A program made the position numbers and the translations under genes. Below, piece by piece: positions 1 to 10,554 of a stretch of DNA of 64,000 nucleotides. Positions within the stretch are counted from its first letter, which is position 1; every line of letters begins with the position of its first letter. Origin of the DNA: Sorex araneus (taxonomy: Eukaryota; Chordata; Mammalia; Eulipotyphla; Soricidae); contig NC_073303.1 of assembly GCF_027595985.1 (NCBI RefSeq), positions 189,834,095 to 189,898,094 of the forward strand, given 5' to 3'. The notes beneath the pieces were generated by a model. The model was given only the letters and a program-made list of their open reading frames with translations. It did not search any database and was not told where the DNA came from.

Positions 1-104
1 GTTCCTATCCAGAGTGATCATTTCCAACTATCTTTGTCATAATGGTCCTGGACTAGTTTTTGAGAATTCTACTTACCATTTTCTTGTAACAAACAAAAAA
101 ATAC

Positions 105-290
105 ATTATTTTGTGCCTGTCCAGGAGGCAGGATTGGGGGGTTGGGTGGGAAACAACTAGGGGCAATGGGGGAGGGAAGGTCACACTGGTGGAGGGATTG
201 ATGCTGGAACACAGAATGCCCATAGCACACTGTATTCTGAAGAACTTTGTAAACCACGGTGTATAAATAAAGTTTAAAAACCAAAAAGAT
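105..290 (+). mobile_element. Old L1-type 3' tail fragment
   Basis: The G-rich stretch, then CACTGGTGGAGGGATTGATGC, then TGTATAAATAAAGTTTAAAAA follows the same order as the L1 3'UTR ends elsewhere in the window, but is strongly diverged. Confidence 0.45.
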
Positions 291-303
291 CCCCCAAAAC
301 AAA

Positions 304-542
304 GGAATCTGTCACCCCGTTGCTCATCAATTTGTTCGAGCGGGCACCAGTAATGTCTCTCATTGTGAGACTTATTGTTACTGTTTTTGGCATATCCAAT
401 GCCCCATGGGTAGCTTGCCAGGCTCTACCTTGCGGGCATGATACTCTCGGTAGCTTGCCGGGCTCTCTGAGAGGGATGAGGAATCAAACCCAGGTTGGCC
501 GCATGCAAGGTGAATGCCCTACCACTGTGCTATCGCTCCAGC
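304..542 (-). mobile_element. SINE2 (tRNA head, tail-less type)
   Basis: Full-length antisense copy, with the body at the left and the tRNA head (CTATCGCTCCAGCC reversed) at the right. It is flanked by the 13-bp direct repeat CCCCCAAAACAAA at 291-303 and 543-555, which marks the insertion. Confidence 0.85.
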
Positions 543-649
543 CCCCCAAAACAAAAAACACAGTTTTTGGATCTCGTAACCCCTCCCCCATAATCAGCTT
601 CTCCTTAAGGTATTCTGAGATGTACTGGGACCATGCTCTAAAATGCTTT

Positions 650-1259
650 TTTTTCCCCATCATTTTTATTGAATCACCATGTGGAAAGTTACAAAGCTTT
701 CAGGCTTAAGTCTCAGTTATACAATGCTCAAACACCCATCCCTTCACCAGTGCACATATTCCACCACCAGGAACCCCAGTATACCTCCCCCCACCACCCC
801 GTCCCCCACTCCCCACCTGTGTAGCTGATAAATTTCACTTTAATTTTTTCTTTACTTTGATTACATTCAATATTTCAACAAAAAACTCACTATTATTGTT
901 TGGAGTTTTCACCCCCCTCTCCCTCGAAGTCAGACCTGTTGAAAAGGAAGCATTTGATAATTTGTTTTCCATTGCTGACAATGAAGAGATAAGAGGTTTT
1001 GGATTTCTGTATTTTAGTAACTAAGTCCAGGGAAATTTCTGCCAGAAATTGCATCACTGCAAGCTCGTACCTCCCTTTTGCGGTTGTCATAAGATGGCGG
1101 CTGTGGCTCAGTTCACAGTCTAGAGACATTTCTGCAAGAAGCTGCTGGTACCCAAAGGAGTTTAGCTGGCCTCCGGGGTCATGGTCGTGCAGCAGCAGAG
1201 AGGCCACACACATGCGGCCGCCGGGTTTACATCTTGGCGGAGGAGGCTGCCGGTACCAA
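650..1259 (-). mobile_element. Composite retroposon A: GC-rich head plus L1-like 3' tail
   Basis: The minus-strand sense copy starts with a GC-rich head (CCGGCGGCCGCATG and GCCGCCATCTTATG motifs). It then runs into the AT-rich part and the C-rich (plus strand) 3' tail ending ATTCAATAAAAATG. It is flanked by the 12-bp repeat CTAAAATGCTTT at 638-649 and 1260-1271, so this is a complete insertion. A 106-codon open frame at 893-1213 on the minus strand matches no protein I know. Confidence 0.7.
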
Positions 1260-1271
1260 CTAAAATGCTTT

Positions 1272-2056
1272 CTAGTAAGTCCACTTCCTCCTCCTCTCAG
1301 CTCATGTTCTTAAGAAAATCCCAGAAACTGGGTCGGTGTTAGTAATAATGGTTTTCTTGTCCCTTGCCTGAAACTCGAGAAAGCTACTTTCTTTTGTCCT
1401 AATTTTTTTTTTTTCTGAACACCACCCTCTCACCCTCACCCCCTGCTGTAATATCCTTCCTCAACTTCATCCCTCCAATTCTGAACTGATCACATCAGGG
1501 ATCTAGCCTTGTGTAAGTGAGTTATGTGGACCAGAATGAACTCATCAATCAAGCAGACATGAAGGAAGTTTCTTCATGAGGGAGAGGGGATGGGCTACCA
1601 ACCAATGCTCAGGGGGCCCTGCCAGGTAGCCGTCATGCCAAATCCCATCAGCGTGTGATTTGGAAAGCAGGTTCGGGAGAAAGAGTGCTGACGTGGGCTA
1701 AAGGAGCGTGCGCTGACCAAGTGCTTTTCTATTGGATCTGCCTGGTTTCCTTGTCTTGCTCTTTTAAAACTGTGGGAAACCTTTGGGTCTAAGGAAAAGC
1801 CTCTCGGGTTGCAGTCCCAGAAGGTGCAGGAGGCAAAGTGATGAGTCCAGGACCAGGAATGATATTTTTGTGTAGCATTGTTGGACCAAGGAACCGACTC
1901 CTCAAAGGATACTATTTCACAACAGCATCTGTTCTACCACAGTCAGAGAAAAGTACCTTACGTCGTACCCTACATCATTGATGGACCAGGAGAAGCACAT
2001 ATTTGATAGTCTGTAAGGGACAAGGCATCCAATCTCAATTTAAAAACAGTATTAGT
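1272..2056. other. Non-repeat intergenic sequence
   Basis: No repeat, RNA gene or convincing exon recognised. Mixed base composition with one poly-T tract. Confidence 0.5.
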
Positions 2057-2225
2057 GGGGGCTGGAGCGATAGTACAGTGAGTAGGGGGTTTGCCCTGCA
2101 TGTGACCGACATGGGTTCTATCCTTGACATCCCATATGGTCCACCGAGCACCGCCAGGAGTGATTTCTAAGTGCAGAGCCAGAAGTAACCCCTGAGCATA
2201 GCTGGGTGTGACCTAAAAAGCCAAA
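2057..2225 (+). mobile_element. SINE1 (SOR-type)
   Basis: GGGGCTGGAGCGATAGTACA head to the GTGTGACCTAAAAAG end; moderately diverged. It is followed by a short (TA)n tract at 2229-2252. Confidence 0.85.
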
Positions 2226-2252
2226 GGTTATATATATATATATGCATATATA

Positions 2253-2647
2253 TAAGCACATAAGGCTCAACCTATAACAAGTTAGTAATCTCTTATAGAA
2301 GGGCTCAAAGTCTCCAGGGTGAGATACAACAATCTTCAAACAGTTTCTTCTAAGGACAGCATTTTTGATCATTTTTAGTAAATTATTCATAGCAAGCAAT
2401 ACAAAATAAATTATTTAGGGCCTGCTACTGGGGCAGACTTAGGTGATGGATGGGAAAGTTTGAAATAATGGTGGTCGGTTGGTGTAATCGTGGCATTGGT
2501 GGGACTGGAATATTGAAAGTAAAAAATTATTGTGAAGCACGTTTAAAAGGAAAGAAAGAAGTGGAGAAAGAGAGAACAAAAATACCTAGGTCCAAGAGAA
2601 TGCTATTTCTATAAAATACTTACCTAAAAGATAGCACAACTCAGAAG
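2253..2647. other. Intergenic, possible old retroposon tail
   Basis: The part 2418-2540 (GGGCCTGCTACTGGGG ... TGGAATATTGAAAG) vaguely follows the order of L1-type 3' tails. The rest is unrecognised. Confidence 0.3.
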
Positions 2648-2830
2648 TCAGAGCCATAGCATAGTGGAAGGATGTTTGCCTTGCATGGAGCCAACTCGGG
2701 CTCGATCTCTAATACCACCACAGATGGTCCCCAGAGTATCACCAATAGTCATCCCGAGTGCAGAGCCAAGTGTGAGCCCTGAGAAATGCCAGGTGTGGCC
2801 CAAAGCCTAAAACAATAAATAAATAAAATA
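2648..2830 (+). mobile_element. SINE1, old and diverged
   Basis: Recognisable from CATAGCATAGTGGAAGGATG, TTTGCCTTGCATGGAGCC and the CCAGGTGTGGCCCAAAGCC end followed by (AAAT)n. The B box is degraded. Confidence 0.65.
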
Positions 2831-2849
2831 AGATATTGCTTATTAACTC

Positions 2850-3098
2850 GGGCTGTAGAGATAACACAGCGGGTAGGGCATTTGCCTTGCACGCAGCCAA
2901 CCCAGGTTCGATTCCTCCATCCCTTTCGGAGAGCCTGGCAAGCTACCGAGAGTGTCCTGTCTGCGTGGCAGAGCCTGGTAAGCTCCCCATGGCATATTCG
3001 ATAAGCCAAAAACAGTAACAAGAAGTCTCACAATGGAGACATCACTGGTGCCTGCTTGAGCAAATCGATGAACAACATGCTGACAGTGCTACAGACAG
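2850..3098 (+). mobile_element. SINE2, complete with target-site duplication
   Basis: tRNA head with B box GGTTCGATTCC, the duplicated GGCAAGCTACC body and the GACAGTGCTACAGACAG end without an A-tail. It is flanked by the perfect 13-bp repeat TGCTTATTAACTC at 2837-2849 and 3099-3111. This is the cleanest example of the family in the window. Confidence 0.92.
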
Positions 3099-3111
3099 TG
3101 CTTATTAACTC

Positions 3112-3597
3112 AATCTGAAAATTTATAAGAGGGTCCAAATCTGGAGGTAGACCTCCTCCTTGGACTACAGAGAGGATGCCAGCAGGTCACCCCTACACCC
3201 CTATATTCCTGGGCTGAAGCTGGGGACAGGAGCTCTCCCTAGAAACTTGTATCTGCATCCAGAGCAATGGGTGATATCAAGGGGCCCCTAAATAACACAG
3301 AGTCATTCACTCCTCTTCAGAAGGAAAAACAACGTGAACTCTCCCTGGCTTCTCCTGTATCCAGGTTGCCTAGATGAAGCTCCCTTTCCAAACAGGGTCT
3401 CCTCCTGTCCCTAAGAATAGGAATGTGAGTCTGGCAATCTTCTACCTCTGGCTGGAAATCTCCTTTCAGAAAAATGCCAGCTGGAGTTCCTGAAGATGGT
3501 TGTGATGTGGGTATCCTTATTCTCCCCACTATGGACTTGTGCAGTGAGAAACAAAATAATCCCCACTTTGTTGAAGGACTCAAAGAAGATTTCTCTC

Positions 3598-3599
<2 letters not shown>
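3112..3599. other. Non-repeat intergenic sequence
   Basis: No repeat or gene recognised. Confidence 0.5.

Positions 3600-3642
<43 letters not shown>
3600..3642 (+). repeat. (TG)n microsatellite
   Basis: An uninterrupted TG run of about 40 bp. Confidence 0.97.
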
Positions 3643-3664
3643 GTGTTTCATAAGGGAGCATGGT

Positions 3665-4008
3665 GGGAATGGTGGGAACACCCACTGTACTCAGTGCTTA
3701 CTTCAGGCTCAGTGTTCAGGGGTCACTCCTATTTTTTTTTGCTTTTTGGGCCACACCCGGCAATGCACAGGGGTCACTCCTGGCTCTGCACTCAGGAATC
3801 ACTCCTGGCGGTGCTCAGGGAACCATATAGGATGCTGGGAATCGAACCTGGGTCGCCCGCGTGCAAGGCAAATGCCCTACTGCTGTGCTATCGCTCCAGC
3901 CCCCCAGAGATCACTCCTTGACAGTGCATGGGGGACTATTTTGTGCTGGGGATCAAACCAGGGTCAGTCATGTGCAAGGCTTATACTCTGTACTAATTCT
4001 CCATACCC
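3665..4008 (-). mobile_element. Old SINE1 interrupted by a younger SINE1
   Basis: Left part TCAGGCTCAGTGTTCAGG GGTCACTCCT and right part GATCACTCCTTGACAGTGC to TGCAAGGCTTATACTCTGTA belong to one degraded antisense SINE1, split by the copy at 3731-3904. Confidence 0.6.
3731..3904 (-). mobile_element. SINE1 (nested)
   Basis: Antisense copy with poly-T, GGGCCACACCCGGCAATGCA and GTGCTATCGCTCCAGCCCC. It sits inside the older SINE1. Confidence 0.88.
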
Positions 4009-4528
4009 ATTAAGTCAAGTTTATTTCATCTTTTAATTTGATTTTAATTTTTATTTTTAAGTCAGCTTTTCATACCCATTGGTTCTCAACACATCCTCAC
4101 CTCCAAGCCAAGGCATTTGGTTCTCAGGACTCTGGGACTGCCACCCTGAATCCTTCTTTTTCCAGCCCCAAAGCAGTGTCTCTTTGGAACTGGAACTGGA
4201 CCACTTGAAGCCCAGTATAAAATCAGGCTCCAACATGGTCTGGGTGGCATTTTAGGGGCAATGGAGAAAGAGGAAACAGAAAAAGGTTAGTAAGGTGCAT
4301 GAACTAAGAATGAAGTGAAAAGCCCTCCACATTCTTAGAAAGGGCAACAGAGTCTTACTGAGAAACATTAATCTGGACTTCAAGAACGCTGAGAATCTCC
4401 AATGACTAACAGAACCTCACCCACTAGAAGTGAAATAATTTGATTTGTCCAAATTATATTGGATATTCAGTAGAAACACTCCCAGTGAAAAGGGGTTTTA
4501 AGACTACTGGCATCTTGGTGGAAGCTAG
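4009..4528. other. Non-repeat intergenic sequence
   Basis: No repeat or gene recognised. Confidence 0.5.
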
Positions 4529-4543
4529 GAAAATGGTATTGAG

Positions 4544-4728
4544 GGGCTGGAGCGATAGCACAGAGCGATGGCACAGTGGATAGGGCATTTGCCTTCCACG
4601 TGGCCAACCCAGGTTCGATTCCCAGCATCCCATATGGTCCCTGAGCACCACCAGGAGTAATTCCTGAGTGTACAGCCAGAAGTAACCCCTGTGCATCATT
4701 GGGTATGGCCCAAAAATTAAAAAAAAAA
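4544..4728 (+). mobile_element. SINE1 with duplicated A-box region
   Basis: Flanked by GAAAATGGTATTGAG (4529-4543) and GAAAATTGTATTGAG (4729-4743), one mismatch. The head carries AGCGATAGCACAG followed by AGCGATGGCACAG, a tandem 13-bp duplication across the pol III A box. The tail is oligo-A. Confidence 0.9.
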
Positions 4729-4743
4729 GAAAATTGTATTGAG

Positions 4744-5453
4744 CCCTTATCCCGTATTAAGAATTTCCTAGAGAAGACTGTGGTTATAACTGAGAGCTTC
4801 TTCAGCAACCCCACAGAAATAAAAGTCAGCAATGCTTTTGCTTCCAGATGTGCTTCAGGCATATTACTAGGAGGTCACAGACTGGACTGGGTGGGAGATG
4901 AAAAGTCCTTCATTCTTATGTTTGATCTGCAAATTGTTGAAGATTGCACAGACGTGCAAGTTCTGCAGCAAGCAAGCAAGCAAGCAAGCTCTAATTTATT
5001 CAAGCAAATTACACTTCAACAAGCATAAGAAGAGGTGGAGAATTAGCTGACCTTGTTACACTCAAGCAGTTATGCTGTGTATACTATAGCTTCAGGGTAA
5101 TTAGGCGATAATGCGTTACCGAGTGGGGTTGAGATGGAAGATTGACAGTGGCTGGATTATGTAACATCAAGGCTTTTTGTGCCTGTGACTATCAATAAAA
5201 TATGGACAGGAGAGACCACAGAGGGAGCAGAACAGCAAAGCTAACCACATTATAACGAGCTGTTAATGAATGGAGGGAACTGCAGGGCTGAGTTTGGGCT
5301 GTCTGTGCCTGCTTGGGCCCAGAAAGACCCAGTTGCCCATTGTCCTCTTGGTCAGGTGCTTCCCAGCCACAGTTCTGTTTCTACTGGGCCCTAGATGCAA
5401 TCCCATCCCCTTGACCTGGCCTTGCAGTCAAGGTCCCATCTTTGTCTGCCTCT
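4744..5453. other. Non-repeat intergenic sequence with a short (GCAA)n
   Basis: (GCAA)n of about 23 bp at 4968-4990. Otherwise nothing recognised. Confidence 0.5.
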
Positions 5454-5468
5454 AAAATGGGCTCCTTG

Positions 5469-5760
5469 AAAAACAGACATAGAATGATTGCAGTCATTTG
5501 TGAAATACATTAAAAATAAACCATAATATGAGACTAATACCCAAGGACAGTAGAAACAAGGAAAAGGAGGATTAGTCTGCCTAAGGAGGAAGTCTGCCTC
5601 AAGTACTGAGGGAGAAGGCTATTGGGATAGAGAAGGGACCATTATGACATAGATAGTTGGAAATGATCACTCTGGATAGGAACTGCATGCTGAAAGGAGG
5701 TAGAGAAATAAACAGAATAACCTCTCAGGAGCTCTGTTGCAGACCATGGTGCCCAGAAGG

Positions 5761-5805
<45 letters not shown>

Positions 5806-6003
5806 CTGCAATAAAGCCATAGTGACAGATTGGGGGAGGGGGTAGCGGGAAGAAAACTGGGGTCCTTGGTGGTGGGAAATGGATACTGGTGGAGGGATGG
5901 GTGTTGGATCATTGTATGACTGAAACCTGATCATGAACAGCTTCATAATATGTATCTCATGGTAATTCAATTAAAAACAAATAAATAAGTAAATAAGTAA
6001 ATG
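5469..6003 (+). mobile_element. L1 3' end (5'-truncated)
   Basis: Begins in the last bases of ORF2 (AAACAGACATAGAATG). It continues through the shrew L1 3'UTR (GAGACTAATACCCAAGG, an internal (GA)n, GGTGGAGGGATGGGTGTTGG) to an A-rich tail. The perfect 15-bp repeat AAAATGGGCTCCTTG lies at 5454-5468 and 6004-6018. Confidence 0.92.
5764..5802 (+). repeat. (GA)n inside an L1 3'UTR
   Basis: Pure GA run at the fixed internal position of the L1 3'UTR. Confidence 0.95.
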
Positions 6004-6018
6004 AAAATGGGCTCCTTG

Positions 6019-6239
6019 CTAACTTCTCCAACAGAGGGCATGAAATTCCTAGAAATCATAGATATCAGTTTTGGACTGTGCCCCCCCCCCAAGTATCTAA
6101 GAATTCACCCAAAATTTGGGGATAACATCTTGAAGGGATCTGCACGAACTTCAAATACAGGACAACCTACTTACCCAAGAAGTAGCTGATCTCCTACTCG
6201 CAAGCACCCGTGGTGTGGATGGGCGAATGCCATTCATTA
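6019..6239. other. Short intergenic stretch
   Basis: Nothing recognised apart from a C10 run near 6081. Confidence 0.4.
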
Positions 6240-6251
6240 AAAGCAAACTCA

Positions 6252-6727
6252 CAAATGAGTGCAGTCATTCTATGTCTGTCCCTCTCTTTCTGACTCATTT
6301 CACTTAGCATGATACTCTCCATGTTGATCCACTTCTATGCAAATTTCATGGTTTCATCTTTTCTAACAGCTGCATACTATTCCATTGTGTAGATATACCA
6401 GCGTTTCTTTAACCAGTCATCTGTTCTTGGGCACTTGGTTTTTTTTTTTCCCCAGATTCTGGCTATTGTAAATAGTGCTGCAATAAACATACAAGTGCAG
6501 TTGTCATTTCTATTGTACTTTTTTGAATCTCCGGGATATATTCCCAGAAGTGGTATTGCTGGGGGTGGCGGGAGGGACACTGGGAACATTGGTGGTGGAG
6601 AATGGGCACTGATGGAGTGATGGGTACTCGAACATTGTTTTATTGAAATGTATTCATGAAACCTTATAAGTTTGTAACTGTATCTCACAGTGATTCATTA
6701 AATATATATATATATATATATTTTTTT
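6252..6727 (+). mobile_element. L1 3' end with 5' inversion (twin priming)
   Basis: Bases 6252-6560 are antisense L1 ORF2 end and 3'UTR start (GGCTATTGTAAATAGTGCTG and TTTCTGACTCATTTCACTTA). Bases 6561-6727 are the sense 3'UTR end with an (AT)n tail. Flanks AAAGCAAACTCA (6240-6251) and AAAGTAAACTCA (6728-6739) form the target-site duplication with one mismatch. Confidence 0.85.
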
Positions 6728-6739
6728 AAAGTAAACTCA

Positions 6740-7346
6740 GTTCCTGCTTTAGGGCTTGGGACCTCTACATGCCATTTGATAGTTATTCATACAAGAGAGC
6801 TGGCCTTAGGCCAGGGGTTCTCACTGACTGAGGGGACTGTCTATTTTTCCAAATCCCTAAGCCATACTTCCAAAAAAGCAGCCCCACGACAACAGGCGGT
6901 GGCAACAACTTGGGAAGGACTCAAAGAAGCTGAGAACATCCTTAAAGGACTTCTTCTCTCACTCTGCACTTCTCACTAGGTTCTTCCCTTGTTCAAGGCC
7001 ATGGGCATGGTGGCTGACTGCAGGTCCATTGGGCCGATATCCAGCTCTCCGGAGAACCCTAACAACACTGCCCAAACGGCGTGGCTTCTCTCAATCCTGT
7101 TTCTCTTTGGCCAATACAGTCAATGTTCAAACCACAGAGAGGATGTATTCCGGGAGGGCATGTGGAACAGTGGACACCTATGAGCAGCCTTTTCCCAAAG
7201 TGGGTGGTGCTACTTTGGGAATGCCCTCCACCCCTCCTGGGATGACCTTGGAGGTGCTGGTATCCTATAGGTGTGCTTTTTTTTTTTTTTTGTGTGTGTG
7301 TGTGTGTAGGGCATTCTTTCTGTGGAGGGGTGTTCTTTCTGTTTGC
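6740..7346. other. Unclassified intergenic sequence
   Basis: No known repeat recognised. Contains T13 followed by (TG)n at 7278-7308. Confidence 0.4.
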
Positions 7347-7354
7347 TAAAAGAA

Positions 7355-7665
7355 GAGAGATTCTCAGAGGGGTACTATGACTTTCTTTTTCCTCTGAAAA
7401 AGGGGCCATAGGTCAGATAAGTTTGGAAACTTCTGCTGACCACTTCTGTGGATCTATTCTATCAACGCAGCAACTTTATGGACAATTGGGTGAATTGAAC
7501 CACTGTTTAAAAAAGGGAGATTTTCAGAGGGGGCGTTAATTACTTTTAAGGGGCTAGAGGTCAGGTAAGTTTGGAAACTTCTGCTGACCACTTGATTTAA
7601 AACTGTGGATCAATTCTATCAATGCAGCAGCTTTGGGGGTCAATCGGGTGAATTGAACCATTGCA
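7355..7665 (+). repeat. Imperfect tandem duplication, unit about 150-160 bp
   Basis: Unit 1 (about 7355-7505) and unit 2 (about 7517-7665) share AGTTTGGAAACTTCTGCTGA, CTATCAAYGCAGCARCTTT and GGGTGAATTGAACCAYTG in the same order. The identity of the unit is unknown. Confidence 0.85.
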
Positions 7666-7746
7666 GTGACTGCCTGCCCAGGAGGTCACTGAGGCCCCAA
7701 ATATCCCCATGGCTTGGAAGGAGAAAGAGGAGTTCATTGTTAGCAA

Positions 7747-8648
7747 TGAAGAACTCCAGTAAGAGATTTTTTTTCCAGGCTGTTTCGATTACGCCAAAAA
7801 AGTGGTGAGCAAGTCTCCACCGATGGTGATCTCAGGAACTAGACTGCGGAGTGGTTGGTCACAACTACGTGGATGTGGTGACATAGGAGGTATCCTAGGA
7901 CTCCCTGTCCTCCCAACAATGCATTCCACGTGCTCTGCCTTTTGGACACTGAAAGGATGAAGGAAGGTTTTCCCATAGACTAGCAGTAACCCTGGGTGTA
8001 GTAACTCAGAGATGGCGGGAGGCCAAGTGATTGTTGGACAGAACTTGACCTGGCTTATGCCCTGGTTTCTCCACCAGCCCTCACCCTGTGGAAAAGCCGT
8101 TTTCCTGTTGTCATACTCCACAGGGCCCCACTTACAAAGATGTGTCCTAATGATTATTTCTGCCTGCCACGTTGGCCAGAACAGCAACCCCATGGCAACT
8201 GCTCAAACTGTATCTCAGAAGACTCAGAGGGATTGTCTTCCACTGGGGAAGATTGACAAGTCAATATACTATAATCCATGGGCCACTGGGAATGACCAAT
8301 ACCTTCTAGAGTTTATGGTCACCTTCTGGGGATGGAGAGAAGCTTCCGGCCTGGACAGAGAGCCCTCGCATTTGCCTAATTTGATGAGGAAATCAGATCC
8401 CGTTTCAGCTATATCGAGTTTCTGATGTCAGGTGTTCCGACATGCAATCTTCTTTTGAAAACTTGTTCCTAGATCTCAGAATGGACATCAAAGCTGTGAT
8501 CTTATGCAAGGTAATGTAATAAACCAGATGAGTCCCTGAGTCAAGCTGACTTGAAAGAAGTTTTACAAGGAACACCTGGACTTCCTACTCCATAACCTTT
8601 ATGGCCATTAACATTCACTTCTTTTTCTTGTGCCTTACACTCAGGAGT

Positions 8649-8697
<49 letters not shown>

Positions 8698-8798
8698 AAG
8701 CTACAGGCTCTGCTGGTTACTTAGGTCGGTGCCTCCAGAAATAAACTTTTCTTCTGCAGAAAGCTCTTCAGTGTCAATATTTGGTTTTATTTGCAACA
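7747..8798 (+). mobile_element. Candidate solo LTR
   Basis: Starts TG (TGAAGAACTCC) and ends CA (TTTGCAACA). The 5-bp repeat AGCAA lies at 7742-7746 and 8799-8803. AATAAA at 8740-8745 sits 53 bp before the end, as expected for an LTR. A (CT)n tract lies at 8650-8693. The termini share little beyond TG/CA, so the call is tentative. Confidence 0.35.
8650..8693 (+). repeat. (CT)n microsatellite
   Basis: CT run of about 44 bp. Confidence 0.95.
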
Positions 8799-8803
8799 AG
8801 CAA

Positions 8804-9189
8804 TAAACCTGGTAACACTAGTAAGATTTTTATTTCTCCAGCCTTCCTTAGTGTTCCTTGCAGATCAATGGACTCAGGGGCTCCATTCCACACCCTCCAG
8901 TTAGTTACTTATTTATCTTCCCAAATCTCATCCTCGTCTATTTGGTTCAACCTCCCAATCCCTTCCAGCAACAACTTCCTTGAAGTTGTTTTATTTCATT
9001 TTATCTATTTTATCTCATCCTTGGGAAATCCCCTCAGTAGGCAATCAATTCTGGGGTACCTCAGCTCTTTCTAATCTTCTCTCCTCATTTCCTTCATCCC
9101 TTGCTCACCTGGGTCAGGTCCTTCCACACCTCTCATGTAAGGTGTGTCCTCGGAGGTTACTGCTTGACCTGCATCTCCCTTAAGTGCGG
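8804..9189. other. Non-repeat intergenic sequence
   Basis: Nothing recognised. Confidence 0.45.
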
Positions 9190-9204
9190 AATCTTTGTCT
9201 TCTT

Positions 9205-9378
9205 TTTTTTTTTTTGCTTTTTGGGTCACACCCGACGATGCTCAGGGGTTACTCCTGGCTCTGCACTCAAAATCACCCCTGGTGGTGCTTGGGGGACCAT
9301 ATGGGAAGCTGGGAATCGAACCCGGGTCGGCCGCGTGCAAGGCAAACACCCTACCCACCGTGCTATAGCTCCAGCTCC
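9205..9378 (-). mobile_element. SINE1 with perfect target-site duplication
   Basis: Flanked by AATCTTTGTCTTCTT at 9190-9204 and 9379-9393 (15 bp, perfect). Confidence 0.95.
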
Positions 9379-9393
9379 AATCTTTGTCTTCTT

Positions 9394-9848
9394 AGCCCTA
9401 AACTCAGGTTAGAGTGCCAAGTTGTTTTGTACCAAAATTATTTTTCCATCGTTCAAGTCATTGTTATAATTCTTTAAAACATCACTTAATTAAGAACAGC
9501 AACATCTTCGTGACTAAAGACTTAAGAATACAGCAGTCATCCACTGTTGGGTTCCAAGTAATTAGGAGCCACAGCTGTGCTGATTAGGGAGTAATGGTGC
9601 CTTGACCCCCAGCATCCCTCTGTGCTGGCTGTGGGGTTTACAGCAAACACCTGTGCGGGTAAGATTGGGAGCCAGTGTGTCCTGACTCTGAGCAGTGGAA
9701 AGCGCCCTTCATTCCCATGTGAACTGTCTAGTTCTCCCTCTGATGAAATGGTTTCTCATGCTCCTTTTTCTCTGGCGCCAGGGCTACCTTGCTGTAACTG
9801 TATCTTGCTCTCTTTTGTAGTCTATAGATGTTCTTGTATCTCATTTTA
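9394..9848. other. Non-repeat intergenic sequence
   Basis: Nothing recognised. Confidence 0.45.
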
Positions 9849-9858
9849 CTCCTGATGT

Positions 9859-9888
9859 AGGCAGGCAGGCAGGCAGGCAGGCAGGCAG
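9859..9888 (+). repeat. (GGCA)n microsatellite at the 5' end of the LTR
   Basis: Seven GGCA units just inside the LTR terminus. Confidence 0.95.
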
Positions 9889-10386
9889 ATAGGAAAGGAT
9901 CCCTCCCAATGGCAGTAAATCTCCTGGGAAGTGACAGCCCTGACCTCATGGAGAACTGGTGACAGTCTGTAACAGACCCTGAGGAGGCTGGACCAACCCC
10001 CTCCAACAGAAGCTCCTGCAGAAACAAAAGGCCAGGAAAGGAATTTCAAAGAAGACCCTCACCACTCCCAACCCCCTTGCTAACCTCCCTAGCAAGGGAC
10101 TTTGACCTAGGTAGAAGCCCCACGTGGGGGCAGTTGGAGAAACCCTATTTAGGCCACCTTGAACAAAGAAAGGGCGCGCACATGCTGCCCCAGCCAGTGT
10201 GCTGCTTGTGCCCATGTGACTAAGCACATGTGGTGCCTGAGCACATGTGTTACCCGCATCTCCCCTCTTAAGATGTGGACTTTCGTGCTTTTGTGTCTAA
10301 TGCTGGGATGTGTGTAGGGTCTCTCTCCACCCTTGGAGACACCCGGGATTTCTCTTGAGCACGTTACTCTCCGCTCTCTCTCTCAC

Positions 10387-10554
10387 CTTTTTTTTGGAGG
10401 GTCACACCTGGCTCTCCACAGGGGTTACTCCTGGCTCTGCACTCAGGAATTACCCCTGGCAGTGCTCAGGGGACCTTATGGGATAATGGAAATCGAACCT
10501 GGGTCGGCCGCATGCAAGGCAAACGCTCTACCCGCTGTGCTATTGCTCCAGCCC
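10387..10554 (-). mobile_element. SINE1 nested in the ERV1-type LTR
   Basis: Target-site duplication CTCTCTCTCAC at 10376-10386 and 10555-10565, inside the pyrimidine tract upstream of the LTR poly(A) signal. The SINE is therefore younger than the LTR. Confidence 0.9.

Noticed and set aside
893-1213. 106-codon minus-strand frame (MCVASLLLHDHDPGGQ)
   Set aside because: It lies inside composite retroposon A, matches no known protein, and open length alone is weak support.
2850-2920. tRNA gene calls at SINE heads with intact A and B boxes
   Set aside because: The heads belong to SINE1/SINE2 copies with SINE bodies and target-site duplications, so they are not tRNA genes.
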